Shown piece after piece: positions 14,380 through 22,383 of a DNA stretch of 28,796 nt. Under the pieces are notes generated by a model. That model was given only the letters and a program-made list of their open reading frames with translations. It did not search any database and was not told the DNA's origin. Numbering within the stretch: the stretch's first letter is position 1; each line of letters opens with the position of its first letter. The DNA comes from Pseudomonadota bacterium (GTDB lineage Bacteria > Pseudomonadota > Alphaproteobacteria > Sphingomonadales > Sphingomonadaceae). The stretch is taken from the NCBI GenBank assembly GCA_023423775.1, contig JAFAEZ010000106.1, positions 1-28,796 on the forward strand, written 5' to 3'. A program made the translations under genes and the position numbers.

Positions 14380-14799
14380 ATGACACGTAAGATCGACATC
14401 GAAACGCTGTGCGCGGAAAAGGGCCTGCGCATCACCGAGCAAAGGCGGGTGATCGCCCGCGTCCTTTCCGAGGCCGACGACCATCCCGACGTGGAGGCGC
14501 TGCACGCGCGCGCATCGGCGGTCGACCCCGGCATCTCGATCGCCACGGTCTACCGCACTTTGCGCCTGTTCGAGGAAGCGGGCATCCTCGAGCGCCACGA
14601 TTTCGGCGACGGCCGCGCCCGCTACGAAGCGGCGAGCGAAGCGCATCACGACCATCTGATCGACGTCGAGACCGGCCAGGTGCTCGAGTTCGTCGACGAC
14701 GAACTGGAAGCGCTGCAGCGCCGAATCGCCGAGAAGCTCGGCTTCCGTCTCGTCGACCACCGGATGGAATTGTACGGCGTCGCCCTCAACCGCAAATAG
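14380..14799 (+). CDS. fur: Fur-family iron/metal-responsive regulator
   Basis: With the ATG at 14380 the protein has 139 residues, the normal Fur length. It has a winged-helix DNA-binding domain (1-80) with recognition segment ISIATVYRTLRLFEEAGI, and a dimerisation domain with the metal-site stretch HHDHLIDVETGQVLEFVDDELE (residues 89-110). Likely ligands are H35, E83, H89, H90, D91, H92 and H127 in LVDHRMELYG. The structural zinc CxxC of E. coli Fur is absent, with D95 in place of the first cysteine, which is usual for alphaproteobacterial Fur/Mur. It lacks the haem-regulatory motif expected of Irr. A TTG 21 bp upstream is a weaker alternative start; GGACGG precedes the ATG chosen. The acyltransferase gene follows after 3 bp. 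Confidence 0.92.
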   Translation: MTRKIDIETLCAEKGLRITEQRRVIARVLSEADDHPDVEALHARASAVDPGISIATVYRTLRLFEEAGILERHDFGDGRARYEAASEAHHDHLIDVETGQVLEFVDDELEALQRRIAEKLGFRLVDHRMELYGVALNRK

Positions 14800-14802
14800 A
14801 CG

Positions 14803-15540
14803 ATGCGGCTGACGCTGCGCATTGCGGGCATCGCTGCGAGCCTGATCCTCTATGTGCCGCTCCATTATCTGTGGAAGCTGCTCGGCCGCCGCTCGCCTTG
14901 GCCGCGTCATTTCCTGGCCTGGGCCGCCCGCGCCTCGGGGATGCGGGTGCGCGTCGCCGGCAGACCGCTGCCCGGCAACGTGCTGTTCGTCTCGAACCAT
15001 CTAAGCTGGCTCGACATATTGATCGTCGCCGGCGCGACCGGCGCGGCGTTCGTCTCGCGCGACGACATCGCCCGCTGGCCGGTGATCGGCTGGCTCGCGC
15101 GGCTCAACAACACCATCTTCGTTGCGCGCAGCCAGCGCGGCGCGGTCCGCGACCAGGCCGACGCGCTGCGCGAGGCACTGGCCGGCGGGCAGCCGGTCGC
15201 ACTGTTCCCCGAAGGGACGACCGAAGGCGGCCATGAGGTGCTGCCGTTCCGCGCGAGCCTGTTCTCCTCGCTCTTCCCGCCGCTCCCCGGCGTGAGGGTG
15301 CAGCCGATCGCGATCGACTACGGCGAAGCGGCCGAGGAGATTGCCTGGGTCGGCAAGGAGCCCGCCGGTGCCAATGTGAAGCGCGTCCTGTCGCGGCGCG
15401 GCAGCACGAGGGTCACGCTCCATTTCCTCGAGCCGGTGGACCCGGCCGCGGTCGGCGACCGCAAGGTGCTGGCCGAGATCAGCCGGGCCGAAGTCGTCGA
15501 CGCGCTCTTCCCTTCCGCCGCCGCCCGCCTTCCACTATAG
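14803..15540 (+). CDS. plsC: 1-acyl-sn-glycerol-3-phosphate acyltransferase (PlsC family)
   Basis: The 245-residue protein has an N-terminal membrane helix (about 5-24) and the acyltransferase motifs: NHLSWLD (65-71, with catalytic H66 and D71), FPEGTT (135-140), and a segment VQPIAIDYG in the third block. PlsC moves an acyl chain to position 2 of lysophosphatidate, giving phosphatidate for phospholipid synthesis at the cytoplasmic face of the inner membrane. Alphaproteobacteria have paralogs that act on ornithine lipids (OlsA), so the acyl acceptor is an inference. The start lies 3 bp after the fur stop and the miaB start 8 bp after this stop, so these genes are cotranscribed. Confidence 0.88.
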   Translation: MRLTLRIAGIAASLILYVPLHYLWKLLGRRSPWPRHFLAWAARASGMRVRVAGRPLPGNVLFVSNHLSWLDILIVAGATGAAFVSRDDIARWPVIGWLARLNNTIFVARSQRGAVRDQADALREALAGGQPVALFPEGTTEGGHEVLPFRASLFSSLFPPLPGVRVQPIAIDYGEAAEEIAWVGKEPAGANVKRVLSRRGSTRVTLHFLEPVDPAAVGDRKVLAEISRAEVVDALFPSAAARLPL

Positions 15541-15548
15541 GCGCTGCG

Positions 15549-16880
15549 ATGAACGAGCGGAATCCAAAGACTTTTCACGTCAAGTCCTTCGGCTGTCAGA
15601 TGAATGTCTATGACGGCGCCCGGATGGCCGAGCTGCTAGAGTCGCAGGGGCTGACCGCCGCCGCGGACAGCGGCGAGGCCGACCTCGTCGTGCTCAATAC
15701 CTGCCATATCCGCGAGAAGGCGGCGGAAAAGGTCTATTCCGACATCGGCCGGCTGAAGCGCGAGGACGGATCGCGGCCGATGATCGCGGTCGCCGGCTGC
15801 GTCGCCCAGGCCGAGGGGGCGGAGATTCCGCGCCGCGCGCCCGCCGTCGACATCGTCGTCGGACCGCAGGCCTATCACCGCCTGCCCGAACTGCTCGAAC
15901 AGGCGAAGGGCGGCCGCCGCGCCCTCGACACCGACATGCCGGTGGAGTCCAAGTTCGGCGCCCTCCCCGCCCGTCGCAAGCAGGGCCCGACTGCCTTCCT
16001 GACCGTCCAGGAAGGCTGCGACAAATTCTGCACCTATTGCGTCGTGCCCTACACGCGCGGCGCCGAAGTCTCGCGGAGCTGGGCCGCCATCGTCGACGAG
16101 GCCAAGGCCCTGGTCGATCGCGGTGCGCGCGAGATCACCTTGCTCGGCCAGAACGTCAACGCCTGGACCGGCGAGGACGACAAGGGCCGCATGCAGGGCC
16201 TGGACGGGCTCGCGCGGGCGCTCGACGCGCTGCCGGGGCTTGAGCGGATCCGCTACACGACCAGCCATCCCAATGACATGACCGAGGGGCTGATACGCGC
16301 CCATGCCGAGGTGGAGAAGCTGATGCCCTTCCTCCATCTGCCGGTCCAGTCGGGCAGCGACCGCGTGCTGAAGGCGATGAATCGCAATCACACGACGTCG
16401 AGCTATCTCGCCATCATCGATCGCGTCCGCGCCGCGCGGCCGGACATCGCGCTCTCGGGTGACTTCATCGTCGGCTTCCCCGGCGAAACCGATGCCGAAT
16501 TTGAGGACACGCTGAAAATCGTCGAGGCCGTGAACTACGCGCAGGCTTACTCGTTCAAATATTCGCCGCGGCCGGGAACCCCCGCCGCCACGATGGAAGG
16601 TCAGGTGCCGGCGCAGGTGATGGACGAAAGACTGCAGAGGCTGCAGGCGCTGATCAATGTTCAGCAGGCCGCGTTCAACGAGGCGACGGTCGGCCGCCGG
16701 ACATCGGTGCTGCTCGAGCGGCGCGGCAAGAAGCCGGGCCAGCTGATCGGCAAGTCGCCATGGCTGCAATCTGTGCATTTGGAAACCAGCGCCGAACTGG
16801 GTGATCTGATCGAGGTCGAAATCGTCTCGGCCGGGCCGAACAGCCTGGCGGGCGCCCAATTGATGAGGAATGCGGCCTGA
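15549..16880 (+). CDS. miaB: MiaB, tRNA-2-methylthio-N6-dimethylallyladenosine synthase
   Basis: The 443-residue enzyme has the three-domain layout of methylthiotransferases. The N-terminal UPF0004 domain has cluster cysteines C16 (in KSFGCQMNVYD), C52 (in LNTCHIREKA) and C84 (in VAGCVAQAEG). The radical SAM domain has the CxxxCxxC set at C157, C161 and C164 (EGCDKFCTYCVVPYTRG). A C-terminal TRAM domain occupies about residues 375-440. MiaB adds a methylthio group to i6A37 in tRNAs reading UNN codons, using SAM and two 4Fe-4S clusters. The NTCHIREKA motif favours MiaB over MtaB and RimO. It overlaps phoH by one base (TGATG). The upstream Nfu carrier could supply its clusters. Confidence 0.96.
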   Translation: MNERNPKTFHVKSFGCQMNVYDGARMAELLESQGLTAAADSGEADLVVLNTCHIREKAAEKVYSDIGRLKREDGSRPMIAVAGCVAQAEGAEIPRRAPAVDIVVGPQAYHRLPELLEQAKGGRRALDTDMPVESKFGALPARRKQGPTAFLTVQEGCDKFCTYCVVPYTRGAEVSRSWAAIVDEAKALVDRGAREITLLGQNVNAWTGEDDKGRMQGLDGLARALDALPGLERIRYTTSHPNDMTEGLIRAHAEVEKLMPFLHLPVQSGSDRVLKAMNRNHTTSSYLAIIDRVRAARPDIALSGDFIVGFPGETDAEFEDTLKIVEAVNYAQAYSFKYSPRPGTPAATMEGQVPAQVMDERLQRLQALINVQQAAFNEATVGRRTSVLLERRGKKPGQLIGKSPWLQSVHLETSAELGDLIEVEIVSAGPNSLAGAQLMRNAA

Positions 16881-17875
16881 TGGCGCAAAAGAAGGCCACC
16901 GAATCCACTGCGCCGCGTGCCCGCGTCGAGATCGAATTTGCCGAGCCCCATCTGCTCGGCCCGCTGTTCGGTGAGTTCGACCGCAATCTCGTCGCGATCG
17001 AGGACCGGCTCGGAGTCTATATCGCCGCGCGCGGCGCCAAGGTGCAGATCGAGGGCGAGCCCGAGGACGCGGCCCGCGCCCGCGACGTTCTGAACGGGCT
17101 CTACAACCGCCTCGACGAGGGCCAGGACATCGACGCGGGCATGGTCGACGCCGTGATCGCCATGACGGGCCAGCCGACGCTGGAAGGGATCATTGCTCCG
17201 GATGCGGCCGAGCCACCCAAGGTGATGATCCGGACCCGCAAGAAGACGATCGTGCCGCGCTCCAAGACCCAGGCGGTCTACATGGAAGCGCTGAACCGCG
17301 ACGACATGATCTTTGCGCTCGGGCCGGCAGGCACCGGCAAGACCTATCTCGCGGTCGCCCAGGCGGTCCAGCAACTGATCGGCGGCTCGGTCGACCGGCT
17401 CATCCTGTCGCGCCCGGCGGTCGAGGCGGGTGAGCGGCTGGGCTTCCTGCCCGGCGATATGAAGGAGAAGGTCGATCCCTATCTCCGCCCGCTCTACGAC
17501 GCCCTTTACGACATGCTGCCCACCGAGCAGGTCGAGCGCCGGATCGCTAGCGGCGAGATCGAGATCGCGCCGATCGCCTTCATGCGCGGCCGCACCCTTT
17601 CCGACGCCTTTATCATCCTCGACGAGGCGCAGAACACCACGCCTGCGCAGATGAAGATGTTCCTGACCCGCTTCGGCATGCGCAGCCGCATGGTCATCTG
17701 CGGCGACCCGAAGCAGGTCGACCTGCCCAATCCCGGCCAGTCGGGCCTCGCCGACGCGGTGTCCAAGCTCGAAGGGATTCCCAAGATCGCGACCGTCCGC
17801 TTCGGCGCCGGCGACGTCGTCCGCCATCCGCTCGTCGGCAAGATCGTCGATGCCTATGAAGGGCCGCTCGAATGA
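16880..17875 (+). CDS. ybeZ: PhoH-like ATPase (YbeZ)
   Basis: The 331-residue protein has an N-terminal KH-like region (about 15-80, AEPHLLGPLFGEFDRNLVAI) and a PhoH P-loop domain with Walker A GPAGTGKT (148-155), the RPAVEAGERLGFLPGD segment, Walker B FIILDEAQN (244-252), and a sensor motif in CGDPKQVDLP. PhoH-like proteins have NTPase activity, some have RNA helicase activity, and YbeZ works with YbeY in ribosome and rRNA quality control. The adjacent ybeY gene overlaps this one as ATGA, the standard arrangement. Genes labelled phoH in this context are not necessarily phosphate-regulated, and no PHO box was recognised upstream. Confidence 0.95.
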   Translation: MAQKKATESTAPRARVEIEFAEPHLLGPLFGEFDRNLVAIEDRLGVYIAARGAKVQIEGEPEDAARARDVLNGLYNRLDEGQDIDAGMVDAVIAMTGQPTLEGIIAPDAAEPPKVMIRTRKKTIVPRSKTQAVYMEALNRDDMIFALGPAGTGKTYLAVAQAVQQLIGGSVDRLILSRPAVEAGERLGFLPGDMKEKVDPYLRPLYDALYDMLPTEQVERRIASGEIEIAPIAFMRGRTLSDAFIILDEAQNTTPAQMKMFLTRFGMRSRMVICGDPKQVDLPNPGQSGLADAVSKLEGIPKIATVRFGAGDVVRHPLVGKIVDAYEGPLE

Positions 17876-18402
17876 TCCTCGTCGAAGCCGATGCCGGGGA
17901 GGAATGGGACAGTCGTATCGACTGGGAAGAGCTTGCCGAGCGCGCGGTCCTCACCGCGGTTTCGAGCAGCAGCCACGCGCGGCTGATCAACAGCGACCTT
18001 TCGGTCGAGGTCTCGATCAAGTTCACCAACGACGATGAGGTGCAGGCCCTCAATGCGGCCTACCGCGCCAAAGACAAACCGACCAACGTCCTCTCATTCC
18101 CGATGATCGAGGGCGATTTGCTCGATTCGATCGCGACGGCCGATGCCGGCGAGGTGCTGCTCGGCGACATCGTGCTGGCCCATGGCGTCTGCACGCGCGA
18201 GGCGTCCGAGAAGGGCATCGCGACCGAGACCCATGCAACCCATCTGGTCGTGCACGGCATGCTCCACCTGCTCGGTTACGACCATGAGACAAGCGATGAA
18301 GATGCCGAGGCGATGGAAGCGGTCGAGCGCCACGCCCTCGCCGCCATCGGCATATCCGATCCCTACGCAGTGACAGAGGTGCAAGCCCAACTCGATGCCT
18401 GA
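17872..18402 (+). CDS. ybeY: YbeY endoribonuclease / rRNA maturation factor
   Basis: The 176-residue protein carries the UPF0054 signature HGMLHLLGYDHE, with zinc ligands H128, H132 and H138. Upstream are the conserved segment TNVLSFPM (71-78) and LLGDIVLA. YbeY is a single-strand endoribonuclease that takes part in 16S rRNA 3'-end maturation and 70S ribosome quality control. The N-terminal 25 residues (EADAGEEWDSRIDWEELAER) are an acidic extension typical of alphaproteobacterial members. The ATG overlaps the phoH stop as ATGA, and the stop overlaps the corC start by 8 bp, so phoH, ybeY and corC form one translationally linked group. Confidence 0.95.
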   Translation: MILVEADAGEEWDSRIDWEELAERAVLTAVSSSSHARLINSDLSVEVSIKFTNDDEVQALNAAYRAKDKPTNVLSFPMIEGDLLDSIATADAGEVLLGDIVLAHGVCTREASEKGIATETHATHLVVHGMLHLLGYDHETSDEDAEAMEAVERHALAAIGISDPYAVTEVQAQLDA

Positions 18403-19291
18403 CGACGACAGCAGTAGCAGCGCCCAGCAGAACGGGCGCACATTCTGGCAGGGTCTTCGGACCATGATCTTCGGCGAGGAGGGAGAGGCGACTCTCCGCG
18501 ATCAGATCGAGGAGGCGATCGAGAATCACGAGGGCGAGGTGCCCCGCGTCGGCGACCTTTCGAACGTCGAGCGGCAGATGCTGCGCAACCTCCTCCATTT
18601 CGGCGAGAGCACGGTCGGCGACATCGCCGTCACACGCGGCGACATGATCGCCGTTCCGGACACGGTGAGCTTCGACGAGCTGGTCGCCGCCTTCGCCGAG
18701 GCCGGCCACAGCCGCCTGCCTGTCTATCGCGAGAGCCTGGATAGCGTCGTGGGCATGGTCCACATCAAGGACGTGTTCACGGTCCATGTCGCGACCGGGG
18801 AGCCGCCGGCCACGATCGCGGGCCTGATCCGCACGCCTCTGTTCGTGCCGGAATCGATGGGCGTGCTCGACCTGCTGGCGCGGATGCGCGCCCAACGGGT
18901 GCACCTTGCCATCGTCGTCGATGAATTCGGCGGGACCGAGGGTCTCGTCACCATCGAGGACGTCGTCGAGGAGATCGTCGGCGAGATCGAGGACGAGCAT
19001 GACGAAGAAGTGCCTGGCATGCTGATCCCGCTCGAGGACGGGCTTTGGGACGCCGACGCCCGCGCCGAACTGGAGGACGTGGCCGAGATGATCGACGCGC
19101 GCCTTGCCCAGGTAGAGGAAGATGTCGACACGTTGGGCGGCCTTGCCTCGGTGCTCGCCGGGCACGTGCCGCAGCTCGGCGAGATCGTGCAGCATCCGAG
19201 CGGCTGGCGGCTCGAAGTGACCGACAGCGACAGCCGCCGCGTCAATCGCCTGCGCCTCCACGCGCCGCAGGAAAGCGCGCTCGCGGAGTAA
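18395..19291 (+). CDS. corC: CorC/HlyC-family CBS-domain protein
   Basis: The 298-residue protein has a flexible Ser-rich start, two CBS domains (about residues 80-200, with DMIAVPDTVSFDELVAAFAE, then SRLPVYRESLDSVVGMVHIKD and VHLAIVVDEFGGTEGLVTIE), and a C-terminal CorC_HlyC (transporter-associated) domain (about 215-290). There is no N-terminal DUF21/CNNM membrane domain, so this is the soluble CorC class linked to magnesium/cobalt handling; older annotations call it hemolysin TlyC-like. It overlaps ybeY by 8 bp. In related genomes an apolipoprotein N-acyltransferase gene (lnt) often comes next; here the downstream gene is a convergent regulator 10 bp away. Confidence 0.92.
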   Translation: MPDDDSSSSAQQNGRTFWQGLRTMIFGEEGEATLRDQIEEAIENHEGEVPRVGDLSNVERQMLRNLLHFGESTVGDIAVTRGDMIAVPDTVSFDELVAAFAEAGHSRLPVYRESLDSVVGMVHIKDVFTVHVATGEPPATIAGLIRTPLFVPESMGVLDLLARMRAQRVHLAIVVDEFGGTEGLVTIEDVVEEIVGEIEDEHDEEVPGMLIPLEDGLWDADARAELEDVAEMIDARLAQVEEDVDTLGGLASVLAGHVPQLGEIVQHPSGWRLEVTDSDSRRVNRLRLHAPQESALAE

Positions 19292-19301
19292 GCAGCGCCG
19301 G

Positions 19302-20726
19302 CTAGCCGAAGCTGTACGGCACTACCGCCCGGTAATTGGGGTCGACCCGGATCGCCCTTCCCGCCGGCGGGAAGGCGCGCTGGTCGCAATTCTCGCGCGG
19401 ACAGATGCGGCAGGAGACTCCGATCGGGGTCGCGCTGGTTGCGCCGCGGAGATCCAGCTGGTCGCTGTAGATGAAGTCGGCGGCGTGGGTGACCTCGCAG
19501 CCTAGCGCGACGGCGTAGCGACGGCTCGGCCGCGCGTAGCTGCCCGACGGCTTCACCAGCCCCTTCGCCATCGAGACGTAGCGCACCCCGTCCGGCGTCT
19601 CGGCGAGCTGGACCAGGATCCGGTCGGGAATCGCGACCGCCTCATGCACCATCCACAGAGGGCAGGCGCCGCCGAAGCGGGCGAACTGGAGCCGGGTCGC
19701 CGAATGGCGCTTGGTGATGTTCCCCGCCATGTCGACGCGGCAGAAATAGAAGGGGATGCCGGCCGCACCGGGTCGCTGGAGCGTCGAGAGGCGGTGACAG
19801 GCCTGCTCGAAGCTGACGCCGAAGCGCTGGCGTAGGGCGTCGATATCGTGCCGCGTCCGCCGCGCCTCGGCCCGGAAGGCGGCATAGGGCATCAGGAAGG
19901 CGCCGGCCGCATAATTGGCGAGCCCCACCGATAGCAATTGGAACGCCTCCTCGGACCGCAGCGGCGCCGCCTGCACCACCGCCGCGATGGTATCGGCAAG
20001 CTCCAGCCGCATGAACTGGTGGGCGAGCAGGAAAGCGTCGCTCTCCGGCGGCAAGGAGCGATCGATGTCGAGCACGCGCAGGTCCGGATCGAAGCGGCGC
20101 AGGGCCGACCCCCACCCTTCGGCGGAGCGCCGGATGGTGACGCCGTGCCGCTCGCGCAACAGCTTCTCTATACCGGTGCCAAGTGGTCCCGACTCCTTAT
20201 CCATCCCAGCGGCGGCAATCTCCGCCGCCCGGTCGATCGTATCGACATAATTGCCCTCGTTGTGAAACCAGTCGCGCACCTCGTCCCAGGGCAGCGGGAC
20301 GCCACCGGAGGGACCGCGCTCGAAGGCGTCGTCGAGGGTCCGCAACTGGTTCTGCGACCGCCGGTAGGCGGCATGGACCGCGACCAGCCGCTCGGCCAGC
20401 AGGGGCTGGCGCTTGACCGCCCGGCGCAACGCCTCCTCGGGGAGCGGCGGCGCGCCGACCGTCGGATCGAGCGCCGCCTCCGTGGCCTGGGCCAGCAAAG
20501 CGATATCCTCATCGGCATGGATCTCCGCCCAATCGGCGGGAAAGGCGCGGGCAAAGGCCATCAGCACCGCTTCGGTCATCGGCCGGTCGTCGCTCTCGAG
20601 CTGGGACAGATAGCTGACCGATATTCCGACCCGCGCGGCCATCGCCGCCTGGCTCAGCCCGAGCCGCACGCGCAGCGCGCGGGCGCGGGTTCCGACGAAG
20701 ATGCGGCGGGCGGTTGCGTCCGTCAT
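19302..20726 (-). CDS. ScfR-type short-chain fatty acyl transcriptional regulator
   Basis: The 474-residue protein has an N-terminal XRE helix-turn-helix (about 8-62, LGLSQAAMAARVGISVSYLSQLE), a central ImmA/IrrE-like region, and a C-terminal DUF2083 domain. This layout is that of ScfR/RamB regulators of short-chain acyl-CoA metabolism. The peptidase-like site reads LLAHQFMRLEL instead of HExxH, so protease activity is unlikely. Near the end three cysteines (C439, C442, C447) form C-x2-C-x4-C in SCRICPRENC. The ATG chosen has a strong AAAGGAG ribosome-binding site. It is divergent from the propionyl-CoA carboxylase operon and is probably its regulator, and possibly its own repressor. Confidence 0.9.
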   Translation of the reverse strand: MTDATARRIFVGTRARALRVRLGLSQAAMAARVGISVSYLSQLESDDRPMTEAVLMAFARAFPADWAEIHADEDIALLAQATEAALDPTVGAPPLPEEALRRAVKRQPLLAERLVAVHAAYRRSQNQLRTLDDAFERGPSGGVPLPWDEVRDWFHNEGNYVDTIDRAAEIAAAGMDKESGPLGTGIEKLLRERHGVTIRRSAEGWGSALRRFDPDLRVLDIDRSLPPESDAFLLAHQFMRLELADTIAAVVQAAPLRSEEAFQLLSVGLANYAAGAFLMPYAAFRAEARRTRHDIDALRQRFGVSFEQACHRLSTLQRPGAAGIPFYFCRVDMAGNITKRHSATRLQFARFGGACPLWMVHEAVAIPDRILVQLAETPDGVRYVSMAKGLVKPSGSYARPSRRYAVALGCEVTHAADFIYSDQLDLRGATSATPIGVSCRICPRENCDQRAFPPAGRAIRVDPNYRAVVPYSFG

Positions 20727-20735
20727 GAGCGACTC

Positions 20736-20745
20736 CTTTGCAAAG
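20736..20745. promoter_or_regulatory. CTTTGCAAAG palindrome overlapping the regulator's ribosome-binding site
   Basis: A perfect 10-bp palindrome lies just ahead of the scfR-type start and includes its AAAGGAG ribosome-binding site. On the minus strand it reads ACTTTGCAAAGG, which contains the ACTTTGCAAA core I remember from RamB operators in Corynebacterium. A TATAGG at 20748-20753 (minus strand) may be the -10 element. Autorepression by the encoded regulator is inferred. Confidence 0.45.
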
Positions 20746-20756
20746 TCCCTATACAC

Positions 20757-20780
20757 ATTTTCGCAAGTTTACATTTGCGC
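20757..20780. promoter_or_regulatory. Second TTTGCAAA-like cluster upstream of pccB
   Basis: On the plus strand, TTTTCGCAAG is followed shortly by CATTTGCG; the minus strand reads AAACTTGCGAAAA. CGCAA at 20762-20766 and TTGCG at 20775-20779 form an inverted repeat. These are imperfect relatives of the palindrome about 22 bp away, two helical turns, and may be operator half-sites for control of the pccB side. Confidence 0.3.
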
Positions 20781-20832
20781 TCGCGCGGCAAGGCTGGAAG
20801 GGCACAATCTGCGAAACTGTCTTGAGGCGAGC

Positions 20833-22365
20833 ATGTCGGCCAATCTGGAAACACTCGAAGCACGCCGCGCCCAGGCGCGGCTCGGCGGCGGCGAGAAGCG
20901 CATCGAGGCGCAGCACGCCAAGGGGCGGCTGACCGCGCGCGAGCGGCTCGACGTGCTGCTCGATGAAGGCAGCTTCGAAGAATATGACATGTTCGTCGAG
21001 CACAATTGCGCCGACTTCGGCATGGAGAGCCAGAAATTCCCCGGCGACGGCGTCGTCACCGGCTCGGGCACGATCAACGGCCGCCTGGTCTATGTCTTCG
21101 CGCAGGATTTCACCGTGTTCGGCGGCTCACTGTCGGAGCGCCACGCGCAGAAGATCTGCAAGGTGATGGACATGGCGATGAAGGTCGGCGCGCCCGTCAT
21201 TGGGCTCAACGACAGCGGCGGCGCCCGCATCCAGGAAGGCGTCGCGTCCCTGGGCGGCTATGCCGAGGTGTTCCAGCGCAACGTGCTGGCCTCGGGCGTG
21301 GTCCCGCAGCTGAGCCTGATCATGGGCCCGTGCGCGGGCGGCGCAGTCTACAGCCCGGCGATGACCGACTTCATCTTCATGGTGAAGGATTCGAGCTACA
21401 TGTTCGTCACCGGCCCCGACGTTGTGAAGACTGTCACCAACGAGGTCGTGACCCAGGAGGAACTGGGCGGCGCCGTCACCCACACGACCAAATCGGGCGT
21501 GGCCGACGTCGCGTTCGACAACGACATCGAAGCCCTGCTCGCGACCCGCGACTTCTTCGACTTCCTGCCGCTGTCCAACCGCCATCCGCTGCCGCAGCGG
21601 CCGACGACCGATCCCTGGGACCGGATCGAGGACAGCCTCGACACCTTGATCCCCGACAGCGCCAACAAGCCGTACGACATGCACGAGCTCATCCGGAAGA
21701 CGCTCGACGAAGGCGACTTCTTCGAGGTGCAGCCGACCCACGCCGGCAACATCATCACCGGATTCGGCCGCATCGAGGGGCGCACCGTCGGCGTCGTCGC
21801 CAACCAGCCGATGGTGCTGGCCGGCGTGCTCGACATCAAATCGTCGAAGAAGGCGGCCCGCTTCGTCCGCTTCTGCGACGCCTTCGACATCCCGATCATC
21901 ACATTCGTCGACGTGCCCGGCTTCCTGCCCGGCGTCGCCCAGGAGCATGACGGCATCATCAAGCATGGCGCCAAATTGCTGTTCGCCTACGCCGAGGCCA
22001 CCGTTCCCAAGATCACCGTCATCACGCGCAAGGCCTATGGCGGCGCCTATGACGTGATGGCGAGCAAGCATCTGCGCGGCGACCTCAACTACGCCTGGCC
22101 CTCGGCCGAGATTGCGGTGATGGGCGCCAAGGGCGCGGTCGAGATCATCTTCCGCAAGGATATCGGCGATCCCGAAAAGATCGCGGCCCGCACCAAGGAA
22201 TATGAAGAGCGTTTCGCAAACCCGTTCGTGGCCGCGTCCAAGGGCTTCATCGACGAGGTGATCATGCCCCACTCGACGCGCCGCCGCATCGCGCTCGGCC
22301 TCCGCAAGCTGCGCGACAAGCAGCTCGAAAATCCGTGGAAGAAGCATGACAATATTCCGCTCTAA
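20833..22365 (+). CDS. pccB: Propionyl-CoA carboxylase beta (carboxyltransferase) subunit
   Basis: The 510-residue protein is a carboxyltransferase with N and C crotonase-like domains. Visible are the start ARLGGGEKRIEAQHAKGRLTARERLD (about 15-40), NDSGGARIQEGV and GPCAGGAVYSPAMTDFIFMV in the acyl-CoA-binding half, then TFVDVPGFLPGVAQEHDGII and KAYGGAYDVMASKHL in the carboxybiotin-binding half. The length and motifs fit PccB of propionyl-CoA carboxylase, which makes methylmalonyl-CoA with the biotin-carrying PccA encoded at the operon end. Downstream epimerase and mutase genes support a propionyl substrate. The ATG at 20833 has GAGG nearby; the frame is open upstream into the regulator's gene but without family similarity. 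Confidence 0.94.
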   Translation: MSANLETLEARRAQARLGGGEKRIEAQHAKGRLTARERLDVLLDEGSFEEYDMFVEHNCADFGMESQKFPGDGVVTGSGTINGRLVYVFAQDFTVFGGSLSERHAQKICKVMDMAMKVGAPVIGLNDSGGARIQEGVASLGGYAEVFQRNVLASGVVPQLSLIMGPCAGGAVYSPAMTDFIFMVKDSSYMFVTGPDVVKTVTNEVVTQEELGGAVTHTTKSGVADVAFDNDIEALLATRDFFDFLPLSNRHPLPQRPTTDPWDRIEDSLDTLIPDSANKPYDMHELIRKTLDEGDFFEVQPTHAGNIITGFGRIEGRTVGVVANQPMVLAGVLDIKSSKKAARFVRFCDAFDIPIITFVDVPGFLPGVAQEHDGIIKHGAKLLFAYAEATVPKITVITRKAYGGAYDVMASKHLRGDLNYAWPSAEIAVMGAKGAVEIIFRKDIGDPEKIAARTKEYEERFANPFVAASKGFIDEVIMPHSTRRRIALGLRKLRDKQLENPWKKHDNIPL

Positions 22366-22383
22366 AGCCGGCGAGGTGAGAGC

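Noticed and set aside
19299..19308. CGGCTAGCCG palindrome as a bidirectional terminator between corC and the regulator
   Set aside because: The stem would be at most 5 bp without a usable loop or T-tract on either strand.
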